A stretch of DNA of 64,000 nt from Pilimelia terevasa (GCF_014647915.1 NZ_BMQC01000002.1:372001-436000); one strand, 5' to 3'. Counted from the stretch's first letter, positions 33,887 through 43,760 are shown. Notes: generated by a model not told the origin, from the letters alone. Numbers and translations are program-made.

Positions 33887-34780
33887 ATGAGCGACCCACG
33901 TAATTCCCCATCGATCTTCACCCGCGGCGCGGTGGACCTGGGCGCGCTGCGCCGCCCGGCCGCGCCCCCGGCGGCGGCCGCGTCCGCCGCCCCGCCGGCC
34001 GGCGGCGCCGCCGTGGCCGTGGTGGACGTGACCGAGGCCACGTTCCAGGGCGAGGTCCTCGAACGCTCGCTGACCACCCCGGTGGTCGTGGACTTCTGGG
34101 CCTCCTGGTGCGAGCCGTGCAAGCAGCTCTCGCCGCTCCTGGAGAAGCTCGCGGCCGAGGCCGGCGGCGCGTGGGTGCTGGCCAAGGTCGACGTCGACGC
34201 CAACCCGCGGCTGGCGCAGCTCTTCCGCATCCAGGGCATCCCGATGGTCATCGGCATCGTCGGCGGGCAGCCGGTCGACGCCTTCTCCGGCGTGGTACCC
34301 GAGGCCCAGCTCCGGCAGTGGGTCGACGCGCTGCTCAAGGCCGGCGGCGTCGAGGTCGTCGCCGCGGAGGACCCGCGCCTGGACGAGGCCGACGAGGCCC
34401 TGATGACGGGCGACCTGGACGCGGCCGAGGCGGCGTACCAGAAGATCCTGCACGAGACCCCCGGCGACGTCGCGGCGCAGTCCGGCCTGGCCCAGGTCAC
34501 GCTGACCCGGCGGGTGCGCCACGTCGACCCCGCCGCGGCGGTCGCCGCCGCCGACGCGGCGCCCGCCGACGTGGCGGCGCAGCTCACCGCCGCCGACGTC
34601 GAGGTCCTGTCGGGGCTGGCCGAGCGGGCGTACGACCGGCTGGTGGCGCTCGTACGCCGGACGGCGGGCGAGGAGCGCGACACCGTCCGCGACCACCTGG
34701 TCTCCCTGTTCGCCGTTGCCGGACCCGACGATCCCGCGGTGGCCGCGGCGCGTCGGGCGCTGGCCAGCGCGCTGTTCTGA
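33887..34780 (+). CDS. Thioredoxin-domain co-chaperone, YbbN/CnoX type
   Basis: The 297-residue product has an Ala/Pro-rich N-terminal 45 residues, a thioredoxin domain (about 46-155) with WASWCEPCKQ (Cys75, Cys78) and the cis-Pro in QGIPMVIG, and a C-terminal TPR-like helical part (about 165-297; DLDAAEAAYQKILHETPGDVAAQSGLAQ). This order is that of YbbN, a redox-linked holdase. E. coli YbbN lacks the CxxC pair; here it is intact, so disulfide exchange is possible. ATG 33887 lies 39 bases after the mutase stop, and the arginase-like gene begins 10 bases after this one. Confidence 0.9.
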   Translation: MSDPRNSPSIFTRGAVDLGALRRPAAPPAAAASAAPPAGGAAVAVVDVTEATFQGEVLERSLTTPVVVDFWASWCEPCKQLSPLLEKLAAEAGGAWVLAKVDVDANPRLAQLFRIQGIPMVIGIVGGQPVDAFSGVVPEAQLRQWVDALLKAGGVEVVAAEDPRLDEADEALMTGDLDAAEAAYQKILHETPGDVAAQSGLAQVTLTRRVRHVDPAAAVAAADAAPADVAAQLTAADVEVLSGLAERAYDRLVALVRRTAGEERDTVRDHLVSLFAVAGPDDPAVAAARRALASALF

Positions 34781-34790
34781 GGTGGCGGCG

Positions 34791-35729
34791 GTGCGTCGGA
34801 TAGCGGTGCTCGACGCGCCGTCCAACCTCGGGCTGCGGCCCCCCACCTCCACGTCCGTACCCGGCTGCGCGAAGGCGCCCGGCGCCCTGCGGGACCACGA
34901 CCTGCTCGGCCGGCTGGGCGCCCGCGACGCCGGCTGCCTCACCCCGCCGCGGTACGACCTGGGCGGCTGGCGGCCCGGCGACGGCGCCGCCCACGCGCCG
35001 CAGCTCGCCGGGTACGCCCGGCGGCTGGCGGAGCGCATCGGCGCCATCGTGGACGCCGACGAGTTCCCCCTGGTCCTGGGAGGGGACTGCGGCATCCTGC
35101 TCGGCGCGGCGCTGGCGATGCACCGGCTCGGGGAGGCGGTCGGCGGCCGGGTCGGCCTGGTGTACCTCGACGCCCACTCCGACTTCCGGCACCCCGGCAA
35201 CGCCGCCTACGTCGGGGCGGCGGCCGGCGAGGTGCTCGCGCTGGTGACGGGCCGCGGCCAGGGCGACCTGGCGGCGATCGAGGGCCGCCGGCCGTACTTC
35301 CAGGACGTGGACGTGGCGGTGCTGGGGCTGCGCGCGCACGACGACTACCGGCTCGACCTCCAGGCCGCCGGGATCGTGCACCGGCAGGTGCCGCAACTGC
35401 GCACCGACGGTCCGGCGCGCAGCGCCCAGTGGGCGCGCGAGCAGCTCGCCGACTGCGCGGGCTACTGGCTGCACGTGGACGTGGACGTCCTCGACCCGGC
35501 CGTGATGCCGGCGGTCGACGCGCCGGAGCCCGGCGGGATCGCGCTGGCGGAGCTGGAGCTGCTGCTCGCGGGCCTGGTGGACACCCCGCACTGCCTGGGG
35601 ATGCAGGTGACCGTCTTCGACCCCGACTACGACTCCGACGGCGAGCACGCCGGAGAGCTGGTCACCGCGCTGGCCAGCGGCCTGGCGGCGCTGCGGCCGT
35701 TGGGCGGCGTCAGCCGCGGACCGCGGTGA
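34791..35729 (+). CDS. Arginase/agmatinase-family hydrolase with altered metal ligand
   Basis: The 312-residue protein has the ureohydrolase fold, whose members split guanidino groups using two Mn ions. Metal-binding blocks are LGGDCGILLG, VYLDAHSDF (Asp127, His129, Asp131) and HVDVDVLDP. The first block normally reads GGDH; here Cys100 (codon 35088-35090) stands for the His that binds the first Mn. The rest of the family pattern, such as PEPGG and the late acidic residues, is present. GTG 34791 is 10 bases after the thioredoxin gene; GTG 34782 is possible. The 3' end overlaps the convergent PBP gene by 20 bases. The substrate is uncertain. Confidence 0.82.
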   Translation: MRRIAVLDAPSNLGLRPPTSTSVPGCAKAPGALRDHDLLGRLGARDAGCLTPPRYDLGGWRPGDGAAHAPQLAGYARRLAERIGAIVDADEFPLVLGGDCGILLGAALAMHRLGEAVGGRVGLVYLDAHSDFRHPGNAAYVGAAAGEVLALVTGRGQGDLAAIEGRRPYFQDVDVAVLGLRAHDDYRLDLQAAGIVHRQVPQLRTDGPARSAQWAREQLADCAGYWLHVDVDVLDPAVMPAVDAPEPGGIALAELELLLAGLVDTPHCLGMQVTVFDPDYDSDGEHAGELVTALASGLAALRPLGGVSRGPR

Positions 35730-37773
35730 GGAACCGGCCCGCCAGCGGCACGGCGGTCGCGCCGCTGCCGCCCCCGTTCTCCACGAACACCGCGATCGCC
35801 ACGTCCCCGCGCCAGCCGACGAACCACGCGTGGGTGTGGGCGGGGTTGTTGTCGAACTCGGCCGTGCCCGTCTTGCCGTAGACCGGGCCGCCGGGCACGC
35901 CGCGCAGCGCCGCGGCCGTGCCGTCGGTGACCACCTCGCGCATCATCGCGTGCAGCGCCTGGACGCTGGCGGCCCGCAGCGGGGCGGCCGGGCCGCCGCT
36001 GGGGACCGGCGCGGGCGGCGCCGTCGTGGGCGCGGCGGTCGCCCCCGGCACGCCGGCCGAGGGCGTCTGCGGCGCCGCCGCGTCGGGCAGCGGGTCCAGG
36101 ACGAACGACGGCGGCCGCCAGCTCCCGCGGGCGACGGCGGCGGTGGCGGCGGCCATCGCCAGCGGGCTGACCACGGTGCGGCCCTGGCCGAACGCCGCCG
36201 CGGCCTGCTCCGCCGGGTCGCCGTCGCGGGAGACCGTGCCGCTGGCCGCGTCGAGCCCGACGTCCCACCGCTGGCCGATCCCCAGGCTGGCGCCGGCCTC
36301 GGCCAACCCGCCCGGTCCCAGCCGCGGCGCCAGCGAGGCGAAGGCGGTGTTGCACGACTGCGCGAAGTCGACCCGGAACGGGACCGTGCCGAGCGCGAAG
36401 TTGTTGGCGTTCTTGAAGGTGCGGCCGCCGGCGGCGACGGTCTTCGGGCAGGCGACCGGCGTCGCCGGGGTGACCGCGCCGCGGTCCAGCAGCGCCAGCG
36501 CGCTGACCATCTTGAACGTCGACCCCGGCGGCACCTGGGCGGTGAAGGCCAGGTTGACCGCGGCGCCGGCCGGGGCGTTGGCCGCCGCGAGCACGGCGCC
36601 GTCGCGGACCCGGACCGCCACCAGCGCGGCGCGCCGCGTGGTCCCGGCCAGGGCCAGCTCGGCCGCCGCCTGTACCGCGGGTTCGAGGCTGGACTTCACC
36701 GGCTGGCCGGCGACCGGCTCGATCCGGTGCAGCTCGCGCGCCTGCGCACTGCCGCCGGGCGCGCTGCTGCGGGCCACGATCCGCTGCCCGGCCGTACCCC
36801 GCAACCGGTCCTCGTACCGCCCCTGCAACCCCCCGTGCCCCACCTGGTCGCCGAGCGCGTAGGCACCCGGCCGCCCGGCCATGTCGTCGCGCTGGACCGG
36901 GTCCACCGTGCCCAGTACCGCGCGGGCGAAGGTGCGGCTCGGCGCGAGCTGCCGGTGCTCCTCCCGGAAGACCGTGCCGGCCAGCGGCTGGATCCGGTTG
37001 CGGATCTTGTTGTAGTCCGGCTGGCGGAGTGTGACCACCTCGACGAAGGCGTCCTTGTCCGCCTTGGCCACCTGGGCCGGCAGCCCCGCCAGGTCGACGG
37101 TGACACCCGCGAGCTTGAACGCGGCCGCCAGCGCCGGGACCAGCTTCTTCACGTCGGCCACCCGACCGGGCTGCACCCCGACGACCACGACCGGCCGGTC
37201 GGTGATCAGGGGCCGCCCGGCGGCGTCCTGGACGGGGCCGCGCGGGGCCGGGACCCGCTCGGTACCCAGCGCCTCGCCGTCGACCAGGTCCGGGTGGACG
37301 ACCGCCGACTGCCACACGACCGCCCACTCCTCGCCGACCCGGTTGAGGGCGAGCGCGGTCCCGTACCTCCAGCGCGCGCCCCCGGGCAGGCCCCAGTCGA
37401 CGTCGACGGCGAAGTCGGCCGCCTTCTCGGCGGTCTTCGGCCCGCCGCGCAGCTTCAGGTTCGGCGGGGTGGTGCGCAGCTCGCCGGAGAGCGCGGCGAG
37501 CTGCGCGGCCACCTCGGCCGCGGCCAGCTTCGACCCGTCGGGCCGGACGAACGCCAGCGAGTCGAGCCGGCCGCCCCGCCAGCCGTCGAGGAACGCCTGC
37601 GCGGTCTCCCGCGGCCCGTCCGACCCGCACGCGGCCAGTACGCCCGCCGCGAGGGCCGCCGCCGTCACCGCCGCGGACCGGCGCCCGGCACCCCACGTCG
37701 GTTTGCGGTCGGATGTCCGGTGTGCCGGCCTGCGGAGGAAGCCGCGGCGGCGCGCGCCCTGCTGGTGGCCCAT
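35710..37773 (-). CDS. Penicillin-binding lipoprotein, class B transpeptidase (PBP-lipo type)
   Basis: The enzyme cross-links peptidoglycan outside the membrane. The 687-residue product has a basic N-terminus, a hydrophobic stretch and the lipobox VLAAC (Cys49), as in the mycobacterial penicillin-binding lipoprotein. An NTF2-like MecA-N domain (about 55-170) and a dimerisation domain follow. The transpeptidase domain has GSTFKM (Ser418), QSCNTAF (Ser473) and YGKTGTAEF (Lys634), all three catalytic motifs. ATG 37773 has an excellent AAGGAG seven bases upstream; upstream in-frame ATGs lack one. A Pro/Ala-rich insertion of about 35 residues lies just before the last motif. Confidence 0.93.
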   Translation of the reverse strand: MGHQQGARRRGFLRRPAHRTSDRKPTWGAGRRSAAVTAAALAAGVLAACGSDGPRETAQAFLDGWRGGRLDSLAFVRPDGSKLAAAEVAAQLAALSGELRTTPPNLKLRGGPKTAEKAADFAVDVDWGLPGGARWRYGTALALNRVGEEWAVVWQSAVVHPDLVDGEALGTERVPAPRGPVQDAAGRPLITDRPVVVVGVQPGRVADVKKLVPALAAAFKLAGVTVDLAGLPAQVAKADKDAFVEVVTLRQPDYNKIRNRIQPLAGTVFREEHRQLAPSRTFARAVLGTVDPVQRDDMAGRPGAYALGDQVGHGGLQGRYEDRLRGTAGQRIVARSSAPGGSAQARELHRIEPVAGQPVKSSLEPAVQAAAELALAGTTRRAALVAVRVRDGAVLAAANAPAGAAVNLAFTAQVPPGSTFKMVSALALLDRGAVTPATPVACPKTVAAGGRTFKNANNFALGTVPFRVDFAQSCNTAFASLAPRLGPGGLAEAGASLGIGQRWDVGLDAASGTVSRDGDPAEQAAAAFGQGRTVVSPLAMAAATAAVARGSWRPPSFVLDPLPDAAAPQTPSAGVPGATAAPTTAPPAPVPSGGPAAPLRAASVQALHAMMREVVTDGTAAALRGVPGGPVYGKTGTAEFDNNPAHTHAWFVGWRGDVAIAVFVENGGGSGATAVPLAGRFLTAVRG

Positions 37774-38102
37774 GCGTTTTACTCCTTGGACGGCCGAGAC
37801 GCCATTGTCCGACATGCGTGCCACTCCCTGCTGTACCACACTCCGGGGGGCCGGTCCGGGAACAGCCGAGTCCCGTGCTGGCTGCGGCCCGGGCCCGGCG
37901 AGGACCTAGGCTGTGAGGGATCCTCCAGTCGGATGACGGCGCCGCGCGGGCGCGCGTCGTGCGGCACCACCGGGCGCGGCGCGGACCGCGGGAGCCGGCG
38001 GGCCGCGCGCACCGCGGGGCAGCGGCGCGGGACGGACGACGAGGCGCCAGGAAGCAGGGCGCCGCGCGGTGGCCGCGCGGCGGCGAGGGGAGTGGGCGGT
38101 AC
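37774..38102. other. Divergent region between PBP and glutamate dehydrogenase genes
   Basis: This 329-base region must hold promoters for both genes. On the plus strand TAGGCT at 37907-37912 is a candidate -10 box for the dehydrogenase gene, which would leave a leader of about 190 bases. No clear -35 box and no coding sequence were seen. Confidence 0.4.
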
Positions 38103-41100
38103 ATGGAGCGGCACGCCGGGGTCAGCGTGGGCACCACGGTCGGCGCGGGACCGACGCGCGACGGCGAGGCGGTCGGGGACGGCCCGCCCAGCGCCGAGCA
38201 CCTGATCGCCGCCGCCGCCGCCGCGGCGGCGGACGACGCCGAGCGGGCGCTGGTCGCGCGGTACTGGATGTTCGCGCCGGACGAGGACCTGGCCGGGCGG
38301 ACGCCGGAGCAGCTCCTGGCGGCGGTCCGCCAGCACGCGGAGCTGGCCGCCCGGCGGGTGGGCGGCGAGCTGAAGCTGCGGATCGGCGAGCCGGCCCCGG
38401 GCGACCACCACACCGTGGTCGAGATCGCCACCGACGACATGCCGTTCCTGGTCGACTCGGTGACCGCGGCGCTCGCCGCCCAGCACCTCGACGTCCGCCT
38501 CATCGTGCACCCGCTGCTGGTGGTCCGGCGCGAGGCGCTGGGGCAGCTCGTCCAGATCGCCGACCGCGAGCCCGACGAGGCCGGCCCGGGCGAGATGGTG
38601 GAGAGCTGGATCCGCATCGAGATCGACATCGTCCGGGACCCGGCGAAGCGGGTCGAGGTGCAGCGCGCGCTCCAGCGGGTCCTGACCGACGTGCGCGAGT
38701 CGGTCGAGGACTGGCCGCGGATGCAGCAGCGCGCGCTGGAGCTGGCCGACGAGCTGCGCGAGGCGCAGCTCCCGGTACCGGACAAGGACATCTCCGACTC
38801 CGTCGAGCTGCTGCGCTGGCTGGTGGAGGACAACTTCACCTTCCTCGGCTACCGCGAGTACCGGCTGATCGACGCCGAGGGCGAGGACGGCAGCCCGGAG
38901 CTGATGCTCCAGGCGGTCCTCGGCAGCGGGTTGGGCATCCTGCGCTCCGAGCCGGCCGCGGCCCGGGTGCTGTCGTCGATGACGCCGGAGGCCTACGCCA
39001 AGGCGCTGGAGCGGCGGCTGCTGACCATCACCAAGGCCAACTCGCGGGCGACCGTGCACCGCAACGCGTACCTGGACTACATCGGGTTCAAGACGTTCGA
39101 CGACAGCGGCGCGGTGGTGGGCGAGCGCCGGTTCCTCGGCCTGTTCTCCTCCTCGGCGTACCTGACCAGCGTGCGCGAGCTGCCGGTGGTCAAGCGCAAG
39201 GTCGCCGAGGTGCTCGACCGCTCCGGCCTGACCCTGCGCAGCCACTCCGGCCGCGACCTGATGGACATCCTGGAGAGCTACCCGCGCGACGAGCTGTTCC
39301 ACGCCCGGACCGATGAGCTGTTCCACACCGTCCTCGGCGTGCTGCGGATGGCCGGGCGCCGGCAGTTGCGGCTGTTCCTGCGCCGCGACGACTACGGCCG
39401 GTTCATCTCCTGCCTGATCTTCCTGCCGCGGGACCGCTTCACCACCGCCAACCGGCTGAAGATGCAGGCCATCCTGCTGCGCGAGCTGAACGGCGTCGGC
39501 GTCGACTACACGACCCGGGTCAGCGAGTCGGTACTCGCCCGCGTGCACTTCATCGTCCGCACCGACCCGCACAACCCGCCCGGCGACGTCGACACCCCGG
39601 CCCTGGCCGAGAAGCTGAACACGGCCACCCGGGCGTGGGAGGACGACTTCCGCATCGGGTTGGAGGCCAAGTTCGGCGAGAGCCAGGCGCGGATCCTGTT
39701 CGACCGGTACGCCCCGGCGCTGACCGAGTCGTACAAGGACGAGCACACCGCCTTCGAGGCCGGCCAGGACATGGCGAAGCTGGAGCTGCTGGAGGAGCCT
39801 GGGCAGCTCGAACTGCACCTGTTCCGCAAGCGCAAGGACGACGACGACGTCCGGTTCAAGGTGTTCCGGTACGGCGAGCCGATGCTGCTGTCCGCGGTCC
39901 TGCCGGTGCTGCACTCCCTCGGCGTGAAGGTCGCCGACGAGCACCCGTTCGAGGTGCGCCGCACCGACGGCACCATCTACCTGTACGACTTCGGGCTGCA
40001 ACTGCCCGAGGGCCACCGGGCGCTGACCGAGGTCCGCGCGCACGTGGAGAACGCGTTCTCGGCGACGTGGCGCGGCGAGGCGGAGGTCGACGGCTTCAAC
40101 GAGCTGGTGCTGCGGGCGGGCCTGACCTGGCGGCAGGTGGTGGTCCTGCGCGCCTACGCCAAGTACCTGCGCCAGGCCGGCACCGTGTTCTCCCAGGAGT
40201 ACATGGAGCAGACCTTCATCGGCTACCCGCAGATCGCCCGGCTGCTGGTGCGGCTGTTCGAGGCGCGCTTCGCCCCGGCCGTGCACGCCCCGGCGGGCCG
40301 CGACCACCTGGCCCGCGACATCACCACGGCGATCGGGCTGGAGCTGGAGGGCGTCACGAGCCTGGACCAGGACCGGATCTTGCGCTCGTACCTGACCCTG
40401 ATCCAGGCGACCCTGCGCACGAGCTTCTTCCAGCGCGCCTCCACCGCCGACGGCGGCCGGCCGAAGCCGTACGTGTCGTTCAAGCTGGACCCGACGGCGA
40501 TCCCGGACCTGCCGGCCCCCCGGCCCAAGTTCGAGATCTTCGTGTACTCGCCGCGGTTCGAGGGCGTGCACCTGCGCTTCGGCGCCGTGGCCCGCGGCGG
40601 CCTGCGCTGGTCCGACCGCCGGGAAGACTTCCGCACCGAGGTGCTGGGCCTGGTCAAGGCGCAGATGGTCAAGAACGCCGTCATCGTGCCCGTCGGCGCC
40701 AAGGGCGGCTTCGTCCTCAAGCAGAAGCCGGGGGACCGCGACGAGGCGGTCGCCTGCTACCGGATGTTCATCGCGGCGCTGCTGGACGTCACCGACAACA
40801 TCGTGGCCGGCGCGGTCGTGCCCCCCACCGACGTGGTCCGGCACGACGGCGACGACCCGTACCTGGTGGTCGCGGCGGACAAGGGGACGGCGACGTTCTC
40901 CGACATCGCCAACGAGATCTCGGCCAACTACGGCTTCTGGATGGGCGACGCGTTCGCCTCGGGCGGCTCGGCCGGCTACGACCACAAGGGCATGGGGATC
41001 ACCGCCCGCGGCGCCTGGGAGTCGGTGAAGCGGCACTTCCGGGACCTGGGCGTGGACACCCAGTCGCAGGAGTTCACCGTCGTCGGCGTCGGCGACATGT

Positions 41101-42986
41101 CCGGCGACGTGTTCGGCAACGGGATGCTGCTCAGCGCGCACATCCGGCTGGTGGCGGCGTTCGACCACCGGCACATCTTCATCGACCCGGACCCGGACGC
41201 CGCGACGTCGTTCGCGGAGCGGAGCCGGATGTTCGCGCTGCCGCGCTCGTCCTGGGCGGACTACGACCCGACCAAGATCTCCGCCGGGGGCGCCGTCTTC
41301 CCGCGGACGATGAAGTCGATCGAGCTGACGCCGCAGATCAGGGACGCCCTGCACATCGAGCCCACCGTCGCGGCCATGACGCCGCCGGAGCTGATGAAGG
41401 CGATCCTGCAGGCGCCGGTGGACCTGCTCTGGAACGGCGGCATCGGGACCTACGTCAAGGGCACCGGCGAGACCCACCTGGACGTCGGGGACAAGGCCAA
41501 CGACGCCATCCGGGTCAACGGCGCCCAGCTACGGGTCAAGGTGGTCGGCGAGGGCGGCAACCTGGGCCTGACCCAGCGCGGGCGGATCGAGTTCGCCACC
41601 TACGGGGGCCGGATCTTCACCGACTTCATCGACAACTCGGCCGGCGTCGACTGCTCCGACCACGAGGTCAACATCAAGATCCTGCTGGGCAGCGCGGTCG
41701 CCGACGGGACGATGACGCTGGCCGAGCGCGACGCGCTGCTGGTGGAGATGACCGACGAGGTCGCCGACCTGGTCCTGCAGGACAACTACGACCAGGCGCG
41801 GGCGCTGGGCAACGCGGGCGCGCAGGCGCTCTCCCTGCTGCCCGTGCACCGGCGGATGATCATCGAGCTGGAGCGCTCCGGGCACATCGACCGGGTGCTG
41901 GAGTCCCTGCCGACGGACAGCGACCTGCAGATCCGCGGCGAGAGCGGCCGGGGCCTGACGATGCCGGAGTTCGCCGTCCTGCTGGCCTTCGTCAAGATCG
42001 CCATGGAGGAGGAGATCCTCGCCAGCGAGCTGCCCGACGACCCGTGGACGGCCGACCTCCTCGTCGACTACTTCCCGACGCCGCTGCGCAAGCGGTTCGC
42101 CGACCGGATGACCGAGCACCGGCTGCGCCGGGAGATCATCACCACCGCGCTGGTCAACGAGGTCGTCAACCGGGGCGGTACCTCGTTCGTCTACCGCGCG
42201 GTGGAGGAGACCGGCGCCTCGGTGGCCGACATCCTGCGCGCGTACGTGGTCGTGCGCGAGGTCTACGGCTTCCGGGAGCTGTGGCAGACGGTCGAGGACC
42301 AGGACAACCGGATCTCCACCGACGCGCAGACGGCGCTGTACCTGGAGTCGCGGCGGCTGCTCGACCGCGCCGTCCGCTGGCTGGTCAGCTCCCGGCCCTC
42401 GCCGCTGGACGTCGCGGGCGAGACCGCCCGCCTGCGGCCCGGGGTCGCCGACCTGCTGCCGCGTACCGACGCCCTGTTCCGGGGCGCCGAGCGCCAGTCC
42501 CTGCGCGCGCACGTCGCGCACCTGGCCGAGGGCGGCGTACCCGCCGACCTGGCGGAGCGCTCGACCCGCATGGTGTACAGCTTCGGCCTGCTCGACATCG
42601 TCGAGATCGCGGCGAACACCGGCCACGAGGTCGGCGAGGTCGCGGGGGTGTACTTCGAGCTGTCGGAGCGGTTCCGGGTCGACAACCTGCTGTCCAAGGT
42701 CTCCTACCTGCCCCGCAACGACCGCTGGCAGACCCTGGCCCGGATGGCCCTGCGCTACGACCTGTACGCGGCGCTGGCCGGGCTGACCAACGAGGTGCTG
42801 GCCGGTACCGCGTCCGGCCTGTCGCCGGAGGACCGGGTCCGCCGCTGGGAGGAGGACAACGCCACGGCGATCACCCGGACGCGCAACGCCGTCACCGAGT
42901 TCGGCGAGTCCCCGGCCGACCTGGCCGCGCTGTCGGTGCTGCTGCGCCAGATCCGGACCCTGGTCCGCACCTCCCGCGCCTCCTGA
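38103..42986 (+). CDS. gdh: NAD-specific glutamate dehydrogenase, large (~180 kDa) type
   Basis: The enzyme oxidises glutamate to 2-oxoglutarate and ammonia with NAD. The 1627-residue product is the expected size for the actinobacterial L_180 class. ACT-like regulatory segments lie in the first ~700 residues (DDMPFLVDSVTAALAAQHLDVR near 110). The catalytic part begins near 810 with GGLRWSDRREDFRTEVLGLV and MVKNAVIVPVGAKGGFVLK; PPTDVVRHDGDDPYLVVAADKG and GMGITARGAWESVKRHF follow, then the NAD-binding VVGVGDMSGDVFGNGM. ATG 38103 follows GAGGGGAGTGG. In mycobacteria this enzyme is controlled by GarA; no garA gene lies here. A hairpin ends the gene at 42995-43027. Confidence 0.95.
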   Translation: MERHAGVSVGTTVGAGPTRDGEAVGDGPPSAEHLIAAAAAAAADDAERALVARYWMFAPDEDLAGRTPEQLLAAVRQHAELAARRVGGELKLRIGEPAPGDHHTVVEIATDDMPFLVDSVTAALAAQHLDVRLIVHPLLVVRREALGQLVQIADREPDEAGPGEMVESWIRIEIDIVRDPAKRVEVQRALQRVLTDVRESVEDWPRMQQRALELADELREAQLPVPDKDISDSVELLRWLVEDNFTFLGYREYRLIDAEGEDGSPELMLQAVLGSGLGILRSEPAAARVLSSMTPEAYAKALERRLLTITKANSRATVHRNAYLDYIGFKTFDDSGAVVGERRFLGLFSSSAYLTSVRELPVVKRKVAEVLDRSGLTLRSHSGRDLMDILESYPRDELFHARTDELFHTVLGVLRMAGRRQLRLFLRRDDYGRFISCLIFLPRDRFTTANRLKMQAILLRELNGVGVDYTTRVSESVLARVHFIVRTDPHNPPGDVDTPALAEKLNTATRAWEDDFRIGLEAKFGESQARILFDRYAPALTESYKDEHTAFEAGQDMAKLELLEEPGQLELHLFRKRKDDDDVRFKVFRYGEPMLLSAVLPVLHSLGVKVADEHPFEVRRTDGTIYLYDFGLQLPEGHRALTEVRAHVENAFSATWRGEAEVDGFNELVLRAGLTWRQVVVLRAYAKYLRQAGTVFSQEYMEQTFIGYPQIARLLVRLFEARFAPAVHAPAGRDHLARDITTAIGLELEGVTSLDQDRILRSYLTLIQATLRTSFFQRASTADGGRPKPYVSFKLDPTAIPDLPAPRPKFEIFVYSPRFEGVHLRFGAVARGGLRWSDRREDFRTEVLGLVKAQMVKNAVIVPVGAKGGFVLKQKPGDRDEAVACYRMFIAALLDVTDNIVAGAVVPPTDVVRHDGDDPYLVVAADKGTATFSDIANEISANYGFWMGDAFASGGSAGYDHKGMGITARGAWESVKRHFRDLGVDTQSQEFTVVGVGDMSGDVFGNGMLLSAHIRLVAAFDHRHIFIDPDPDAATSFAERSRMFALPRSSWADYDPTKISAGGAVFPRTMKSIELTPQIRDALHIEPTVAAMTPPELMKAILQAPVDLLWNGGIGTYVKGTGETHLDVGDKANDAIRVNGAQLRVKVVGEGGNLGLTQRGRIEFATYGGRIFTDFIDNSAGVDCSDHEVNIKILLGSAVADGTMTLAERDALLVEMTDEVADLVLQDNYDQARALGNAGAQALSLLPVHRRMIIELERSGHIDRVLESLPTDSDLQIRGESGRGLTMPEFAVLLAFVKIAMEEEILASELPDDPWTADLLVDYFPTPLRKRFADRMTEHRLRREIITTALVNEVVNRGGTSFVYRAVEETGASVADILRAYVVVREVYGFRELWQTVEDQDNRISTDAQTALYLESRRLLDRAVRWLVSSRPSPLDVAGETARLRPGVADLLPRTDALFRGAERQSLRAHVAHLAEGGVPADLAERSTRMVYSFGLLDIVEIAANTGHEVGEVAGVYFELSERFRVDNLLSKVSYLPRNDRWQTLARMALRYDLYAALAGLTNEVLAGTASGLSPEDRVRRWEEDNATAITRTRNAVTEFGESPADLAALSVLLRQIRTLVRTSRAS

Positions 42987-42994
42987 GCGACGCC

Positions 42995-43027
42995 GGTGTG
43001 CGACCGCCGACCCGGCGGTCGCACACC
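42995..43027. terminator. 15-bp perfect hairpin after gdh
   Basis: Bases 42995-43009 pair perfectly with 43013-43027 around a 3-base ACC loop, 9 bases after the gdh stop. It also lies 55 bases past the end of the convergent TetR gene and may serve both. Confidence 0.75.
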
Positions 43028-43082
43028 GCGGCGTGCCCGCCGCTGGCGGGGCCGCGCGGCGCGTCGCGGCCGGCGCGGCGGG

Positions 43083-43760
43083 TCAGGCGCGCAGCGCGCG
43101 GATCAGCGCGGTCACCTCGCGGGTCACCGGGCGCAGCACCCGCAGCCGGCTCAGCCCGACGAGCCGGTCGATGAGCGGCACCGCGCCGTCGATGAGCGTG
43201 CGGGTGCGGCGCTGGCCGGGGGACCGGTCGTGGACCCAGTACAGGACCACGCCCAGGTAGGCCAGCCACAGCAGCTCGGGCAGGTCCGCGCGCAGTTCGG
43301 GGTCGGGCTTGACGGCGGCGCCGTCGAGGACGTCCCGGAACAGCCCCACGGCCGTCTCGCGGGGCCCCGCCGACTCCGGCGAGAACGGGTTGAGCGGCGA
43401 GGTCGGCGCGGCGGCGGTCTTGAAGAAGGTGCCGGCGAAGTCGTGGTACGGCGCGGTGGTGTCGATGCCCGCGTGCAGGACCGCCCGCAGCCGCGGCGCG
43501 AAGGCCGTCTCCGCCGCCAGGGCCGGGGCGGCCGCGGCCCGCAGGCGCTCCTGGAGGTCGGCGTAGAAGTGCTGGACCAGGTGCTCCTTGGACGGGAAGT
43601 AGTAGTAGGCGTTGCCGACGGCGACCCCGGCCTCCCGGGCGACGGCCCGCATCGTGGTAGCGGCGTACCCGCGCTCGCGGAACATCCGCAGGGCGGTGTC
43701 CAGGATGAGCTGCCGGGTGCGGTCGCCGCGGGCGGTCGGGGGGGCGGGTGCGTCGCTCAC
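43083..43760 (-). CDS. TetR-family transcriptional regulator
   Basis: The 225-residue protein from GTG 43760 has an N-terminal helix-turn-helix, RQLILDTALRMFRERGYAATTMRAVAREAGVAVGNAYYYFPSKEHL, of the standard TetR form; the remaining 150 residues form the ligand-binding part. Two matched dyads, TGAAC-nn-GTTCA, lie upstream at 43940-43951 and 43981-43994 and are its probable operators. A TACCGT hexamer 7 bases before the GTG (43773-43768) would allow a leaderless transcript; a stronger promoter overlaps the operators. It is divergent from an ABC ATPase gene that it may control. The ligand is unknown. Confidence 0.9.
   Translation of the reverse strand: MSDAPAPPTARGDRTRQLILDTALRMFRERGYAATTMRAVAREAGVAVGNAYYYFPSKEHLVQHFYADLQERLRAAAAPALAAETAFAPRLRAVLHAGIDTTAPYHDFAGTFFKTAAAPTSPLNPFSPESAGPRETAVGLFRDVLDGAAVKPDPELRADLPELLWLAYLGVVLYWVHDRSPGQRRTRTLIDGAVPLIDRLVGLSRLRVLRPVTREVTALIRALRA

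Noticed and set aside
37779-41477. Long minus-strand open frame opposite the glutamate dehydrogenase gene
   Set aside because: It is a GC-rich antisense frame with low-complexity Arg/Val/Leu/Gln sequence and no domain. The plus-strand gene explains the region.
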